Under the pieces are notes generated by a model. That model was not told the origin of the DNA, searched no databases, and saw only the letters and a program-made list of their open reading frames with translations. The translations under genes were made by a program, and so were the position numbers. Below, piece by piece: positions 37,806 through 47,834 of a stretch of DNA of 64,000 bases (the first letter of the stretch is position 1; the number at the start of each line of letters is the position of its first letter). Source of the stretch: Streptomyces huasconensis (GTDB taxonomy: Bacteria > Actinomycetota > Actinomycetes > Streptomycetales > Streptomycetaceae); contig RBWT01000013.1 of assembly GCA_004010275.1 (NCBI GenBank), forward strand, positions 1 through 64,000. Reading direction: 5' to 3'.

Positions 37806-38584
37806 CCCGGATGAACGACACGACGCACCACACGAATCATCCGGCGGACAGCCCCGGCGGCAGCCCCCGCCACAGCCACAGCGACGATCCCGGCGACACC
37901 CTCCGCACCACGCCCGGCGACAGCCTCAGCGACAACCCCGGCGACACCCTCCGCACCACCCCCGGCACCACTCCCGACATCCTCCTCTTCGACATGTTCG
38001 GCGTGATAGCGCGCCACCAGTCCGACGCCGGCAGGGCTCGTCTGGTGGCCGCCGCGGGCGTCCCGGAGGCGCCCTTCTGGGAGGCCTACTGGGGACTGCG
38101 TCAGCCGTACGACCGCGGTGACGTCACCGGCTCCGATTACTGGCGCCAGATGGCCGACGCCCTCGGCACCGGCTTCGGGCCCGAGCAGGTCGCGCGCCTC
38201 ATCGAGGCCGACATCGCGAGCTGGAGTGGCGTCGACGACACGATGGTCACGTTGATCGGAGAACTCGCGGCGGCAGGCCGGCGGATCGCGCTGCTGTCCA
38301 ACATCCCCGAAGAGCTGGCCGTGCACTACGAAGAGCGGCATGCCTGGCTCGAGCACTTCCAGGTGCGCGCGTTCTCCTGCCGCATTGGCCACACCAAGCC
38401 CGAACCGGGCGCGTACCGCTGGTGTCTGGACGCCCTGGGCACCGAGGCGGGCCGGGTGCTGTTCATCGACGACCGCGAGGAAAACGTCCGGGCCGCCGAG
38501 GCCGGCGGCCTGCGCGGCCACCTCTTCACCACCCCGGCCGCCCTGCGGGAGGCACTGCGGAAGGAGCCGCGCCTCAGCGCGTGA
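37802..38584 (+). CDS. HAD-like hydrolase with repetitive N-terminal extension
   Basis: Haloacid-dehalogenase-fold phosphatase, 260 aa, translationally coupled to the DeoR gene. Motif I is LLFDMFGVIARH (nucleophilic Asp, but Phe instead of the usual second acid Asp), motif II RIALLSNIPEELAV, motif III GHTKPEPGAYRW, motif IV VLFIDDREENVRAAEAGG. The first ~55 residues (MTRMNDTTHHTNHPADSPGG onward) are His/Asp/Gly/Pro-rich and contain a 16-residue repeat (PGDTLRTTPG twice) from a 48-bp DNA duplication. Missing the second Asp suggests reduced or altered phosphatase activity. Its 3' end overlaps the convergent TetR gene by 11 bases. Confidence 0.88.
   Translation: MTRMNDTTHHTNHPADSPGGSPRHSHSDDPGDTLRTTPGDSLSDNPGDTLRTTPGTTPDILLFDMFGVIARHQSDAGRARLVAAAGVPEAPFWEAYWGLRQPYDRGDVTGSDYWRQMADALGTGFGPEQVARLIEADIASWSGVDDTMVTLIGELAAAGRRIALLSNIPEELAVHYEERHAWLEHFQVRAFSCRIGHTKPEPGAYRWCLDALGTEAGRVLFIDDREENVRAAEAGGLRGHLFTTPAALREALRKEPRLSA
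37889..37959. repeat. 48-bp period duplication inside the HAD gene
   Basis: CCCGGCGACACCCTCCGCAC plus CAC occurs at 37889 and again at 37937, 48 bases apart. It encodes PGDTLRTT twice in the low-complexity N-terminus. Confidence 0.9.
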
Positions 38585-39182
38585 TCGCACCCAGCAGCGC
38601 CTTGGCGCACAGGTCACGCACCTGTTCGCGCGTCAGCTCCGGTTCCGTGAGCCACTCCAGGCAGACGGCCACCAGGAAGGCGAGCCAGCCCCGCACCGCG
38701 AGGCGCAGTGCGGGCGGGTCCCGGATGATGTCCGTGGCCCGCGGGTCCGCGGCGAGGGCCGCGAGGATCTGCCGCTCCTGGGCCGCGAGGCCTTCGCCGT
38801 AGACCTCGCGGACCAGCGGGTCGCCCGCCGCCTCGGCCCGGTGGAAGGCGCGGAAGCCCTGCGCGTGGCTCTCCACATAGCCGAGGAAGGCGTCGAGTCC
38901 GGCGGTGATCTGCTCCCGCACCGGCAGGCCCGGCACCGCCGCCGTCAGGCGCAGCATGCGTTCGCTCTCGCGCTGCACGACGGCGGCGAAGAAGTCCCGT
39001 TTGGTCGGGAAGTAGTGGTACAGGAGTCCGCGTGAGACGCCCGCGATCTCCGCGACCCGCTCGATCCACACATCGTCGTAGGGCTTCTGCGCGAAGAGGC
39101 GCGCCCCGACGGAAAGCAGCTGCTCACGCCGCTCCTGTGTGCTCATCCTGCGGCGCGTGCGCTCCTGGGGGTTCGCGGCCAT
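38574..39182 (-). CDS. TetR-family regulator
   Basis: Intact 202-aa repressor. N-terminal HTH: RREQLLSVGARLFAQKPYDD, VWIERVAEIAGVSRGLLYHY then FPTKRDFFAAVV. The C-terminal ligand domain is typical of the group with LDAFLGYVESHAQGFRAFHR and DIIRDPPALRLAVRGWLAFL. Start ATG 39182. Divergent from the P450/helical/hydroquinone-reductase operon across a 139-base gap containing two inverted repeats, so this is the likely local repressor, probably responding to an aromatic or quinone-like compound (inference). Confidence 0.93.
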   Translation of the reverse strand: MAANPQERTRRRMSTQERREQLLSVGARLFAQKPYDDVWIERVAEIAGVSRGLLYHYFPTKRDFFAAVVQRESERMLRLTAAVPGLPVREQITAGLDAFLGYVESHAQGFRAFHRAEAAGDPLVREVYGEGLAAQERQILAALAADPRATDIIRDPPALRLAVRGWLAFLVAVCLEWLTEPELTREQVRDLCAKALLGAITR

Positions 39183-39204
39183 GCGGGCACTTTACTCGAC
39201 TTAC

Positions 39205-39219
39205 TTGACGCGAATTCAA
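39205..39219. promoter_or_regulatory. TetR operator candidate 1
   Basis: TTGACGCGAATTCAA: TTGA and TCAA arms flank a GAATTC-containing core in the TetR-P450 divergent gap, 23 bases from the TetR start. Confidence 0.35.
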
Positions 39220-39243
39220 TAGCGGTATCAGACTGAGGGCTCT

Positions 39244-39263
39244 TGTTGAATCCACGTACAACA
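39244..39263. promoter_or_regulatory. TetR operator candidate 2
   Basis: TGTTG-N10-CAACA, a perfect 5+5 inverted repeat in the same divergent gap, 58 bases before the P450 start. Confidence 0.4.
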
Positions 39264-39321
39264 GGTCGCCGCGGGGCCTGCCCGCGGCGCCAACCGGACG
39301 GCTGGACAAGGGAGATGGCTC

Positions 39322-40828
39322 ATGGCGCAGACGATGCGGTCCGCGGCGGAGCAGTCGGCGTCGGCGGCTCCCCCGCCGTCCCTGTCGGCCCCGCCGCCCC
39401 CACCCAAGGGCTTTCGCAGCGCGGAGCTGGGCTGGCCGGAGCTGCACCGCATACCGCACCCGCCGCGCCGCCTGCCCTTCCTCGGCGACGTCCTGGGGGC
39501 CGACGCGCGGACGCCGTTGCAGGACTCGATGCGGATGGGGCGGCGTCTCGGCCCCATATTCCGGCGCAAGGCGTTCGGCAAGGAATTCGTCTTCGTGTGG
39601 GGCGCCGGCCTCGTCGCCGACCTGGCCGACGAGTCGCGCTTCGCCAAGCACGTGGGCCTCGGGGTGGCGAACCTCCGTCCGGTCGCGGGCGACGGGCTGT
39701 TCACGGCGTACAACCACGAGCCCAACTGGCAGCTGGCGCACGACATTCTCGCCCCGGGGTTCAGCCGTGAGGCAATGGCGGGATACCACCCGCTCATGTT
39801 GGACGTCGCCCGGCAGCTGACGGCGCGCTGGGACGCGCGGGAGTCGGCGGGCCGCCCGGTGGACGTGCCGGGCGACATGACGAAGCTGACGCTGGAGACG
39901 ATCGCCCGCACCGGCTTCGGGCACGACTTCGGCTCGTTCGAGCGGTCGGCGCCGCACCCCTTCGTGCGGGCCATGGTCGGCACGCTGTCCTTCGCCCAGC
40001 GCCGCAACGTCGTCCCTCCGCTGCTGGCCCCGCTGGTGCTGCGCGGCGCAGGCCGGCGCAACGACGCCGACATGGCGTACCTCAACCGCACCGTGGACGC
40101 GGTGGTCGCCGCCCGCCGTGCCGCGTCCGGGCCGGGTGGCCACGGTGATCTGCTCGACCGCATGCTGGAGGTGGCCCACCCGGAGACCGGGGAGCGGCTG
40201 TCTCCGGAGAACATCCGCCGCCAAGTCATCACCTTCCTTGTCGCGGGGCACGAGACGACCTCCGGAGCGCTGTCGTTCGCGCTGCACTACTTGTCGCGTT
40301 CCCCAGAGGTGCTCGCCCGCGCGCGGGCGGAGGTCGACGAGGTGTGGGGCTCCGAGGGGGAACCCGCGTACGAGCAGGTGGCCAAGTTGCGGTACGTACG
40401 CCGGGTGCTCGACGAGTCGCTGCGGCTGTGGCCGACCGCTCCCGCGTTCGCCCGCGAGGCGCGCGAGGACACCACGCTCGGGGGTGAGCACCCGATGCGC
40501 AGAGGCGCGTGGGCGCTGGTCCTCGCCACCATGCTGCACCGTGATCGCCGCGTGGGGCGAGCGCCCGGAGGAGTTCGACCCCGACCGGTTCGCCCCTTCG
40601 GCGGTACGCGCGCGGCCCGCCCACGTCTTCAAGCCGTTCGGCACCGGTGCGCGGGCCTGTATCGGACGTCAGTTCGCGCTGCACGAGGCGACGTTGGTGC
40701 TCGGCCTGCTGCTGCGCCGCTACGACCTGCACGCCGATCCCGGCTACCGGCTGCGCGTCGCCGAGCGCCTGACCCTCATGCCGGACGGCCTCACTTTGCG
40801 GCTCACCAGGCGCTCACCGGCCGCGTAG
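39322..40828 (+). CDS. CYP102-like cytochrome P450 (frameshifted)
   Basis: Haem-thiolate monooxygenase of about 502 aa, similar in layout to the haem domain of CYP102 fatty-acid hydroxylases but without a fused reductase. Motifs: I-helix TFLVAGHETTSGALSF, K-helix ExxR in RVLDESLRLWPTAPAFA, PERF-like EEFDPDRFAPSA, haem loop FKPFGTGARACIGRQFALHE with the Cys ligand. One break near 40540. The start is ATG 39322 with GGGAG eight bases upstream. An Ala/Pro-rich N-terminal tail precedes ELGWPELHRIPHPPRRLPFL. First gene of a unit with 40918 and 41223. It probably oxidises a lipid or aromatic substrate and needs an external reductase. Confidence 0.9.
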
Positions 40829-40917
40829 GAGCGCCGTTGTCAGACCCGTGCGCGAGAGTGGAGGTGGGCATCGCCGCGATGCCGCCCACGCCATCCAGCG
40901 CAGAGGAGTCGCTCGAC

Positions 40918-41226
40918 ATGACCGGCACGACGTCCGAGGAACTGCTCGCCGCCCAGGCCTGCTTGCGTCTGCTGCACACCGCGCGCGCCGCGCTCTCCGA
41001 CCCCGCGGCGGTCTCACCGGCCGCCGCGGCGACGCTGCTGGCGGGCCCCATCGCGGAAGCGGACGACGCCCTGCGCCGCGCCGGCCTCGCGGGGAACGAA
41101 GCGGTGCTCATCGACCGCATCTATGACCTGGCACCATCCGCGCCTCCGCGCTCGCCGGAACCACAGGCCGCCGCCGCGCACGCCCCGGTAGCCCGCTCCT
41201 GCGCTCGGAAGGGCGGCCGGTCATGA
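40918..41226 (+). CDS. Small helical hypothetical protein in the P450 operon (102 aa)
   Basis: Short protein MTGTTSEELLAAQACLRLLH to CARKGGRS. The first ~70 residues are predicted helical (ACLRLLHTARAALSDPAAV, LAGPIAEADDALRRAGLAG, NEAVLIDRIYDLAP) and the tail is Pro/Ala-rich. Start ATG 40918 with GAGGAG at 40903-40908; an upstream ATG at 40879 lacks a ribosome site. The stop overlaps the start of the hydroquinone reductase (ATGA), so the two are translationally coupled. No family recognised. It might assist or tether the P450 or reductase, but nothing in the sequence shows this. Confidence 0.6.
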   Translation: MTGTTSEELLAAQACLRLLHTARAALSDPAAVSPAAAATLLAGPIAEADDALRRAGLAGNEAVLIDRIYDLAPSAPPRSPEPQAAAAHAPVARSCARKGGRS

Positions 41227-42253
41227 GCGCCACGGCGGGCAGCCCGGCCGAGGGCAACGCCTCGTACGGCCACAAGGAGTTCAAGCGGTCCAAGAGCCAT
41301 TTCGCGGACCGGGTCACCGCCGACGGCCGCGACGGCTGGCCGGTGGAGGCGGGGCGGTACCGCCTGGTGGTGAGCCGCGCCTGTCCGTGGGCGGGGCGGG
41401 CGCTGGTGGCCCGGCGGCTGCTCGGCCTGGAGGGCGCCCTGTCCCTCGCGGTCACGACCCGAGCCAGGACGACCGGAGCTGGCGGTTCACGCTGGACCCC
41501 GGCGGCCGCGACCCGGTCCTCGGCATCCGCTTCCTGAGCGAGGCGTACGACGCGCGGGAGAGCGGTTGTCCGGGCGGCGTCAGCGTGCCCGCCCTCGTGG
41601 ACGTGCCGAGCGGCAAGCTGGTCACGAACGACTACCAGCAGATCACCCTGGACTTCACCACCGAGTGGACGGCACTGCACCGCGAAGGGGCGCCGGACCT
41701 CTATCCCGAACCGCTGCGCGACGAGATCGACACCGTGATGGAGGGCATCTACCGCGACGTCAACAACGGCGTGTACCGGGCCGGTTTCGCCTCGGAGCAG
41801 AGTGCGTACGAGGCGGCGTGCCGCGATGTGTTCCACCGCCTGGAGCTGACCTCGGAGCGGCTGGCGAGGCGGCGTTACCTCGTCGGGGAGACCATCACGG
41901 AGGCGGACATCCGGCTGTTCAGCACGCTGGTGCGGTTCGACGCGGTGTACCACGGCCACTTCAAGTGCAACCGCTGGAAGCTGTCCGAGGACCCGGTGCT
42001 GTGGGCGTACGCCAGGGATCTGTTCCAGACACCGGGGTTCGGGGACACCATCGACTTCGACCACATCAAGCGGCACTACTACCAGGTGCACGCGGGCATC
42101 AACCCCACCGGCGTCGTGCCGCTCGGCCCCGACCTCGCCGGGTGGCTGACGCCGCACCACCGTGCGGAGCTGGGCGGACGGCCGTTCGGCGACGGCACAC
42201 CGCCGGGCCCGGTGCCCGCCGGGGAGGAGGTGCCCGCCACCGGGCGGCCCTGA
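41223..42253 (+). CDS. Glutathionyl-hydroquinone reductase family (mycothiol-type) enzyme (frameshifted)
   Basis: Xi-class GST-like enzyme, about 343 aa, that reduces thiol adducts of hydroquinones. Catalytic motif VVSRACPWAGRALVARRLLG (active Cys in CPW), then QDDRSWRFTLDPGGRDPVLG, SVPALVDVPSGKLVTNDYQQ, and the helical domain YLVGETITEADIRLFSTLVR and VYHGHFKCNRWKL. Streptomyces make mycothiol, not glutathione, so the likely substrate is a mycothiyl-hydroquinone (inference). One break near 41445. Start ATG 41223, overlapping the upstream stop. It is the third gene of the TetR-flanked P450 unit and may recycle quinones formed by the P450. Confidence 0.88.
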
Positions 42254-42290
42254 CCGGCACCGTCTCCGCGGTGCGCCGACCGGGCAGCCG

Positions 42291-42521
42291 TCAGTGCGGT
42301 CGCCAGGTGAATTTGTCGCCGCCGACCCAGCGCACGGTGTCCGGGTCGTCGAGATCGTGCACGGTGATGCCGGCCATGGAGGCCGCGTCCAGGACGTCCG
42401 TGACGGTCTTCGCCGTGCCGACCACCTCACCGTCGATCTCCACGATGCGGAACGGCGGGGTGCCGGGCTGGACCCCCAGGACCGTGATCCGGGGGCGCGC
42501 CGTGTACGGGTAGTCGCTCAT
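42291..42521 (-). CDS. Conserved hypothetical protein (76 aa)
   Basis: Intact small protein starting MSDYPYTARPRITVLGVQPG and ending RWVGGDKFTWRPH. Beta-rich at the N-terminus (FRIVEIDGEVVGTA) with one helix (VTDVLDAASMAGITV). Start ATG 42521 preceded by GGAAGAG. No signal peptide, Cys or membrane segment, and no recognised family, though it has the look of a conserved Streptomyces protein. It converges on the hydroquinone-reductase gene with 37 bases between stops. Confidence 0.65.
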   Translation of the reverse strand: MSDYPYTARPRITVLGVQPGTPPFRIVEIDGEVVGTAKTVTDVLDAASMAGITVHDLDDPDTVRWVGGDKFTWRPH

Positions 42522-42564
42522 GCCGGGAACTCTTCCACGAGGCCCCGACGGACCGCCTCGCCAG

Positions 42565-43483
42565 TCGGCCGCTCGGGCTACTCCTCCGCCCGCCTGCCGT
42601 TCGGCCACGCCGAGACCGACCCGGAGACCGGCGAACCCACCGGGTTCGTCAAGGACTTCGCCGTCAAGGGGCTGAGCCGTGACGGCCACCGGGCACTGCG
42701 CGCGCTCGGCGTGCCGTGGGCCTCGCCCGACCGGCAGTACGGGCGGCTCGCCAAGAGCCTGGACGACGCGATCGGCTACGGCATCACCACGTCGTCGAAT
42801 CGCGGAACTCCCTCGACGACCTCGCGTTGTCCGCCGGGCGGAAGGTGGCGCCGCGGTGCCGCGCCCGCACCCCACGTACGGCTCCAAAAGGGCGGCCGTG
42901 CGCGGCTCCACCACGTCGGCCATGTACAGCTTCAGCGGGCCCACGCGGAGGAGTTCGCGGAGCCGCTGGCGAAGCTGGACGCGCGCGGCTTCCAGTGCTT
43001 CGCGCACGTCACGGGCGACCACGGCACCCGCACCGTTCTGGACGCCGTGGCGCACGCCCGCTCCGTGAACGGGCCGCGCGACGCCCGGCACCGGGTCGTG
43101 CACGTCGAGTGCCTGGACCCGCGCTGCGCGGAGCTGGGCGTCGTGGCCTGCATGCGGCCCCGCCACTGCGCGCCCGAGATCGCCGGGCCCGGCAAGGACC
43201 GAGCGGAGAACGTCGGGCCCGGCGCCGGCACAAGGCCCGGCCGATGCGCAGCCTGCACGAGGCGGGCGCGGTGCTCGCGCTGTCCAGCGACTGGAACGTC
43301 GCGGAGATGGACCCGATGGCGGGCATCCACACCGCGGTCACCCGCCGCCCGCTCACCGGCGGCCCCGCCTGGCAGCCCGGCGGAGACCCTCGACGTGGCC
43401 CGTACGCCCCGAGGAGCTCCCGGGGACCCGGCCCGAGGTGGTCGTGGTGGGCGGCGCGACAGTCGTCGACCGGGAGGGCTGAG
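42565..43483 (+). pseudogene. Amidohydrolase (YtcJ-like) relic with an inverted internal segment
   Basis: Degenerate metal-dependent amidohydrolase. Forward pieces: [39 protein letters not shown] (across a break near 42800), [20 protein letters not shown] and [78 protein letters not shown] ending at 43483. The piece that should precede EEFAEPL, namely [20 protein letters not shown] then LEPYVG, is present but on the opposite strand at about 42855-42947. The N-terminal HxH metal motif and parts of the C-terminal half are missing. Inversion and deletions mark a true pseudogene. Confidence 0.75.
42855..42947 (-). other. Inverted coding segment inside the amidohydrolase relic
   Basis: Minus-strand translation gives [20 protein letters not shown] and LEPYVG, a conserved block of YtcJ-type amidohydrolases, flanked on the plus strand by the parts of the same protein that normally precede and follow it. 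Best explained by a local inversion of about 90-100 bp. Confidence 0.65.
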
Positions 43484-43640
43484 ACCACCGGGGACGCTCC
43501 GCCACCCGCCCGTGACCAGGCAAGACAACGGTTAGTTGGGTGCGGTGCGGGCGGTGGTTGTTTGATCGCTGCGGGGCCTGCTCGCTTGGATGACGGCGGT
43601 CGGTACGCGGTTGTCCGGTGATCGGTGAGAGGTGCGCGTG

Positions 43641-44878
43641 ATGGCGGGGAGGCGGTCGCTCGGGCGGCGGTTCGGGTGGCTGTGGGCGGCGTACACGGTC
43701 AGCACGTTCGGTACGCGGCTCGCGTTCGACGCGTTCCCGCTCGTCGCGATCCTGGTGCTGCACTCCGGTGCCACGGAGGTGGCCGTGCTCGCCGCTTCCG
43801 GCCTCGCGGTGGGCGCGGCCGTGGCGGTGCCGCTCGGGCCGTGGGTGGAGTTCCGTCGCAAGCGGCCGGTGATGGTCGCGATGGACCTGGTGCGGTGCGT
43901 GGCACTGCTGAGCGTGCCCGTGGCGTTCGCGCTCGGGGTGCTCGGCTTCGCGCAGCTGCTCGTCGTGTCGGTCGTCGTCGCCGCGGCCGACATCACGTTC
44001 AGCGCGGCGAGCGGCGCCTTCCTCAAGGCACTCGTACCGCCCCGGGACCTCCTCGTCGCGAACGGGCGGTTCGAGTCGACGACCTGGACGGCCACCATGC
44101 TCGGGCCGCCGCTGGGCGGGGCGGCGGTCGGCCTGTTCGGCCCCCTGGCGACCGTGGCCGCCGACGCGCCAGCTATCTGCTCTCGGCGCTGGGCCTCCGG
44201 GCGGTCGGCGGCGAGGAGCAGCGCCGCGCGTGCCGTCGCCGCGCACCGGCCGCGGGCGGGCGACCTCCTCGACGGGTGGCGGTACCTCCTCGCCGACCCC
44301 GTTCTGCGCCCGCTGTTCTTCAACTCGGTGCTGGTCAACGGCTTGATCATGGCGGCCTCGCCGCTGCTGGCCGTCCTGATGCTCGGGAGCCTCGGCTTCG
44401 CGCCCTGGCAGTACGGTCTCGCCTTCGCGGTGCCGTGCGTGGGCGGGCTGATCGGCTCGCGGTTGTCCCGGCGGCTCGTGGCGCGGTATGGACAGCGCGC
44501 GGTCCTGTCCACGCTCGGCGCGCAGCGCACGTGCTGGCCGCTCGGCCTGGCCTTCGTCCGCCCCGGCGTCGCCGGTCTCGTCCTCGTCATGGCCGTCGAG
44601 CTGGGGCTGATCACCTGCTCGGCGATGTACAACCCGGTGATCGCCACCTACCGTCTCGAACAGACCCCGGCCGGCCGCGTCGCCCGCGTCCTGACCGCCT
44701 GGTCGGTCACGAGCAAGGCCTCGATCGCGGCGATGACCGCTTGTGGGGGCTGCTGGCCGCCGCCACCGGGCCCCGCGCCGCGATCGCTGGGGCCGGGCTG
44801 CTCCTGCTGGCCACCCCGCTGCTGCTGCCCCGCAAGGACCACGCGTCCCGCCGGCCGCCGGCCGGAGTCTCACCCTAA
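43641..44878 (+). CDS. MFS efflux-type transporter (frameshifted)
   Basis: Major facilitator of about 412 aa of the bacterial efflux/enterobactin-exporter-like group: FGWLWAAYTVSTFGTRLAFD, AFPLVAILVLHSGATEVAVL, the motif-A region LGPWVEFRRKRPVMVAMDLV, QLLVVSVVVAAADITFSAA, FFNSVLVNGLIMAASPLLAV and LVLVMAVELGLITCSAMYNP. Breaks near 44170 and 44740; the repaired C-terminus is LWGLLAAATGPRAAIAGAG to RRPPAGVSP at 44878. Start ATG 43641 with GAGAGG at 43627-43632. Substrate unknown. It stands alone, with no adjacent regulator. Confidence 0.85.
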
Positions 44879-44948
44879 AGCTGAGGATGAGACCACGGCT
44901 GCCCCACGGCTCCTGTTCGTCTCCCTCCGCACGGCCGGACAGCCTCAC

Positions 44949-44976
44949 TTGTTAATGGGATTCATTTTCATATAGC
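44949..44976 (+). promoter_or_regulatory. Zur-box promoter of the rpmF-cobW unit
   Basis: TGGGATTCATTTTCA at 44956-44970 matches the Streptomyces Zur operator (TGAAAATGATTTTCA-like) at about 11 of 15 positions. It lies between a -35-like TTGTTA (44949-44954) and a -10-like TATAGC (44971-44976), where zinc-bound Zur would repress. The downstream zinc-free L32 and CobW genes fit this. Confidence 0.75.
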
Positions 44977-45015
44977 GTCGGGGCGTCACCCCGCCCCACA
45001 CCCCAGGAGGACGTC

Positions 45016-45186
45016 ATGGCCGTACCCAAGCGGAAGATGTCGCGCAGCAACACCCGCCACCGTCGCGCCCAGTGGAAGGCCAGCACCCCGCAGCTGGTGC
45101 CCGTCACCGTCGACGGCACGCGGCACATGGTCCCGCAACGGCTGCTCAAGGCGTACGAGCGCGGCCTGCTGCGCCCGGAGAGCTGA
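45016..45186 (+). CDS. rpmF: Zinc-independent ribosomal protein L32 paralogue
   Basis: Fifty-six residues, [20 protein letters not shown] then [20 protein letters not shown] and ending LLRPES. This is the bL32 N-terminal signature ([20 protein letters not shown]). The zinc-ribbon Cys residues of ordinary L32 are wholly absent, so this is the C-minus paralogue that replaces the zinc-binding form when zinc is scarce. ATG 45016 with AGGAGG at 45005-45010. Preceded by a Zur-type box and followed after 12 bases by a CobW GTPase, so it is part of a zinc-starvation operon. Confidence 0.95.
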   Translation: MAVPKRKMSRSNTRHRRAQWKASTPQLVPVTVDGTRHMVPQRLLKAYERGLLRPES

Positions 45187-45198
45187 GCGCCGAACCGC

Positions 45199-46400
<1,202 letters not shown>

Positions 46401-46410
46401 CACGCGGTGC

Positions 46411-46470
46411 CCCGGTGTGCGGCGGTGTGCGGTGCGGACGGTCGCCGCTCACACACCGCCGCACACCGGG
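46411..46470. terminator. Long bidirectional hairpin
   Basis: Perfect 19-bp inverted repeat (46411-46429 with 46452-46470, CCCGGTGTGCGGCGGTGTG) and a 22-base loop. It lies just after the cobW stop and includes the stop codon of the convergent membrane-protein gene, so it can terminate both. Confidence 0.8.
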
Positions 46471-47545
46471 CGGGTGCGTGCCGCGTACGAACGAGCCGCC
46501 ACGAGCAGCCCGCCGCCCAGGCCTGCGAAACACAGCCCGCCGAAGGCCACCATCCAGGTCATCCCCGCGACGGTGGTGAAGACCCCCACGGGTTCGACCG
46601 CGGGCACCACGCCGACCGCGCTGAGCGGGGCGTATACGAGGAGGCCCGTGCCGTACGCCGTCAAGGCGCCGCCGGTCAGCCAGGCGGGGATCAGCGGCAG
46701 CAGCCGCGGGACGCGCCGCCCGGCGAGCGGCCACGTCCAGCGCGGGAACACCTGCCCCCAGCGGTACATCAGGCCGGTCAGCAGGAACACCCCGAGCAGC
46801 GCCGCCAGCACGGTCACGTCGATGCCCAGCGAGGCGAGGAAGCGCGCGGCGCCCGTCGCCTGCGCCTCCACGTCGTGCTGCCAGGCCTCACCGCTCACGC
46901 CGAGCGCGTCGCGCCGAAGAGCCAGGCGGTCTTGACCGCGGCCCAGGGCAGCAGCCCGCACAGTAGGACGTACGCCGTCGCACGGTCCGCGCTGACGCGG
47001 TGGAGGCGGGCGGGTGGACCCACGCGCCGCCGCCCCCGCCCTTGATGTTCGCCGCCGCAGCGGGCGCACCGGCCGCGCAGCATGCGGCGGCGCGCGACGG
47101 CGACCCTGAGGAGGAGCCCGGCGCCGCAGGTGTTGAGGACCGTGTGGGCGAGCCCGGTGGCGCTCTCCACACCGGCGCCCGACACCAGCGTCACGAAGTG
47201 CATCGGCAGCCCGATCGCGCCCCACGCGAAAGCGGGGATCAGCAGGGCGAGCGAAACCCCGACCACGTCGCCGCCGCTTCGGGTGCGATGCGCGGAAGCA
47301 GCGGCCCGGCAGGCGCACGGGCGGCCAGGACGGCAAGGGCGGCCTGGGCGAGGTGGAGGGCCGTCGGCTGGTGCGTGTGCGCCGTGAGCGGCACGGCGGT
47401 GCCGGTCGCGGCCCAGCCCACGAGGAGCAGGGCATAGAGCACGCCCCAGACCTGAGCGGCGAACGGTGCCCGGTCGGGCGGGCGGCGGGCGGCGGTTCCC
47501 CGCCGTGCCGCGCGTGCTCCCGGAGCTGTTCGCGGAGACCGTCAC
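46449..47545 (-). CDS. Polytopic membrane protein with a CxxC loop (several frameshifts)
   Basis: About 365 aa with eight or nine hydrophobic segments: [120 protein letters not shown] and [21 protein letters not shown] loop between helices carries [11 protein letters not shown], a possible metal- or disulphide-forming CxxC. Start GTG 47545 with AGGAGAG just upstream. Breaks near 47440, 47270, 46990 and 46905. I recognise the type from Streptomyces genomes but not its function. Its leader contains a G-quadruplex-like tract. Confidence 0.65.
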
Positions 47546-47571
47546 TGTCTCTCCTGGGGAGTAAAGGCCCT

Positions 47572-47605
47572 GGGGGTAAGGGGCCTGGGGTAAGGGACTT
47601 GGGGG
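47572..47605 (+). promoter_or_regulatory. G-quadruplex-forming tract
   Basis: Five guanine runs in 34 bases: GGGGG-TAA-GGGG-CCT-GGGG-TAA-GGG-ACTT-GGGGG. Loops of 3-4 bases satisfy the usual G4 rule with one run to spare. It lies 27 bases upstream of the GTG start of the minus-strand membrane gene, so the G-rich strand is the non-transcript strand for that gene. Confidence 0.6.
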
Positions 47606-47834
47606 TAAGTGGCGAGAACGCCGATCCCTCCGAGCCTTTCGCGCTCGTGGCGGCCGCCACGTCGGCCTCCGGGCCCGGTCTCCTCCCCCGGGCGGCGGAG
47701 CCCCGCGTCCGCCGATCACCCCGCGACGGTCATCCGGGCGGTGTCAGGCGCGCGGTGCACCTCTTGTCGGCTCGATCATGTACGGGGCAGGGTGGCCGGT
47801 ACATCCGTCACCACCGACGTGGCGAGGTGCAGGA

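Noticed and set aside
43353-44948. 531-aa minus-strand reading frame rich in R, H and P
   Set aside because: Antisense of the MFS gene; no motifs.
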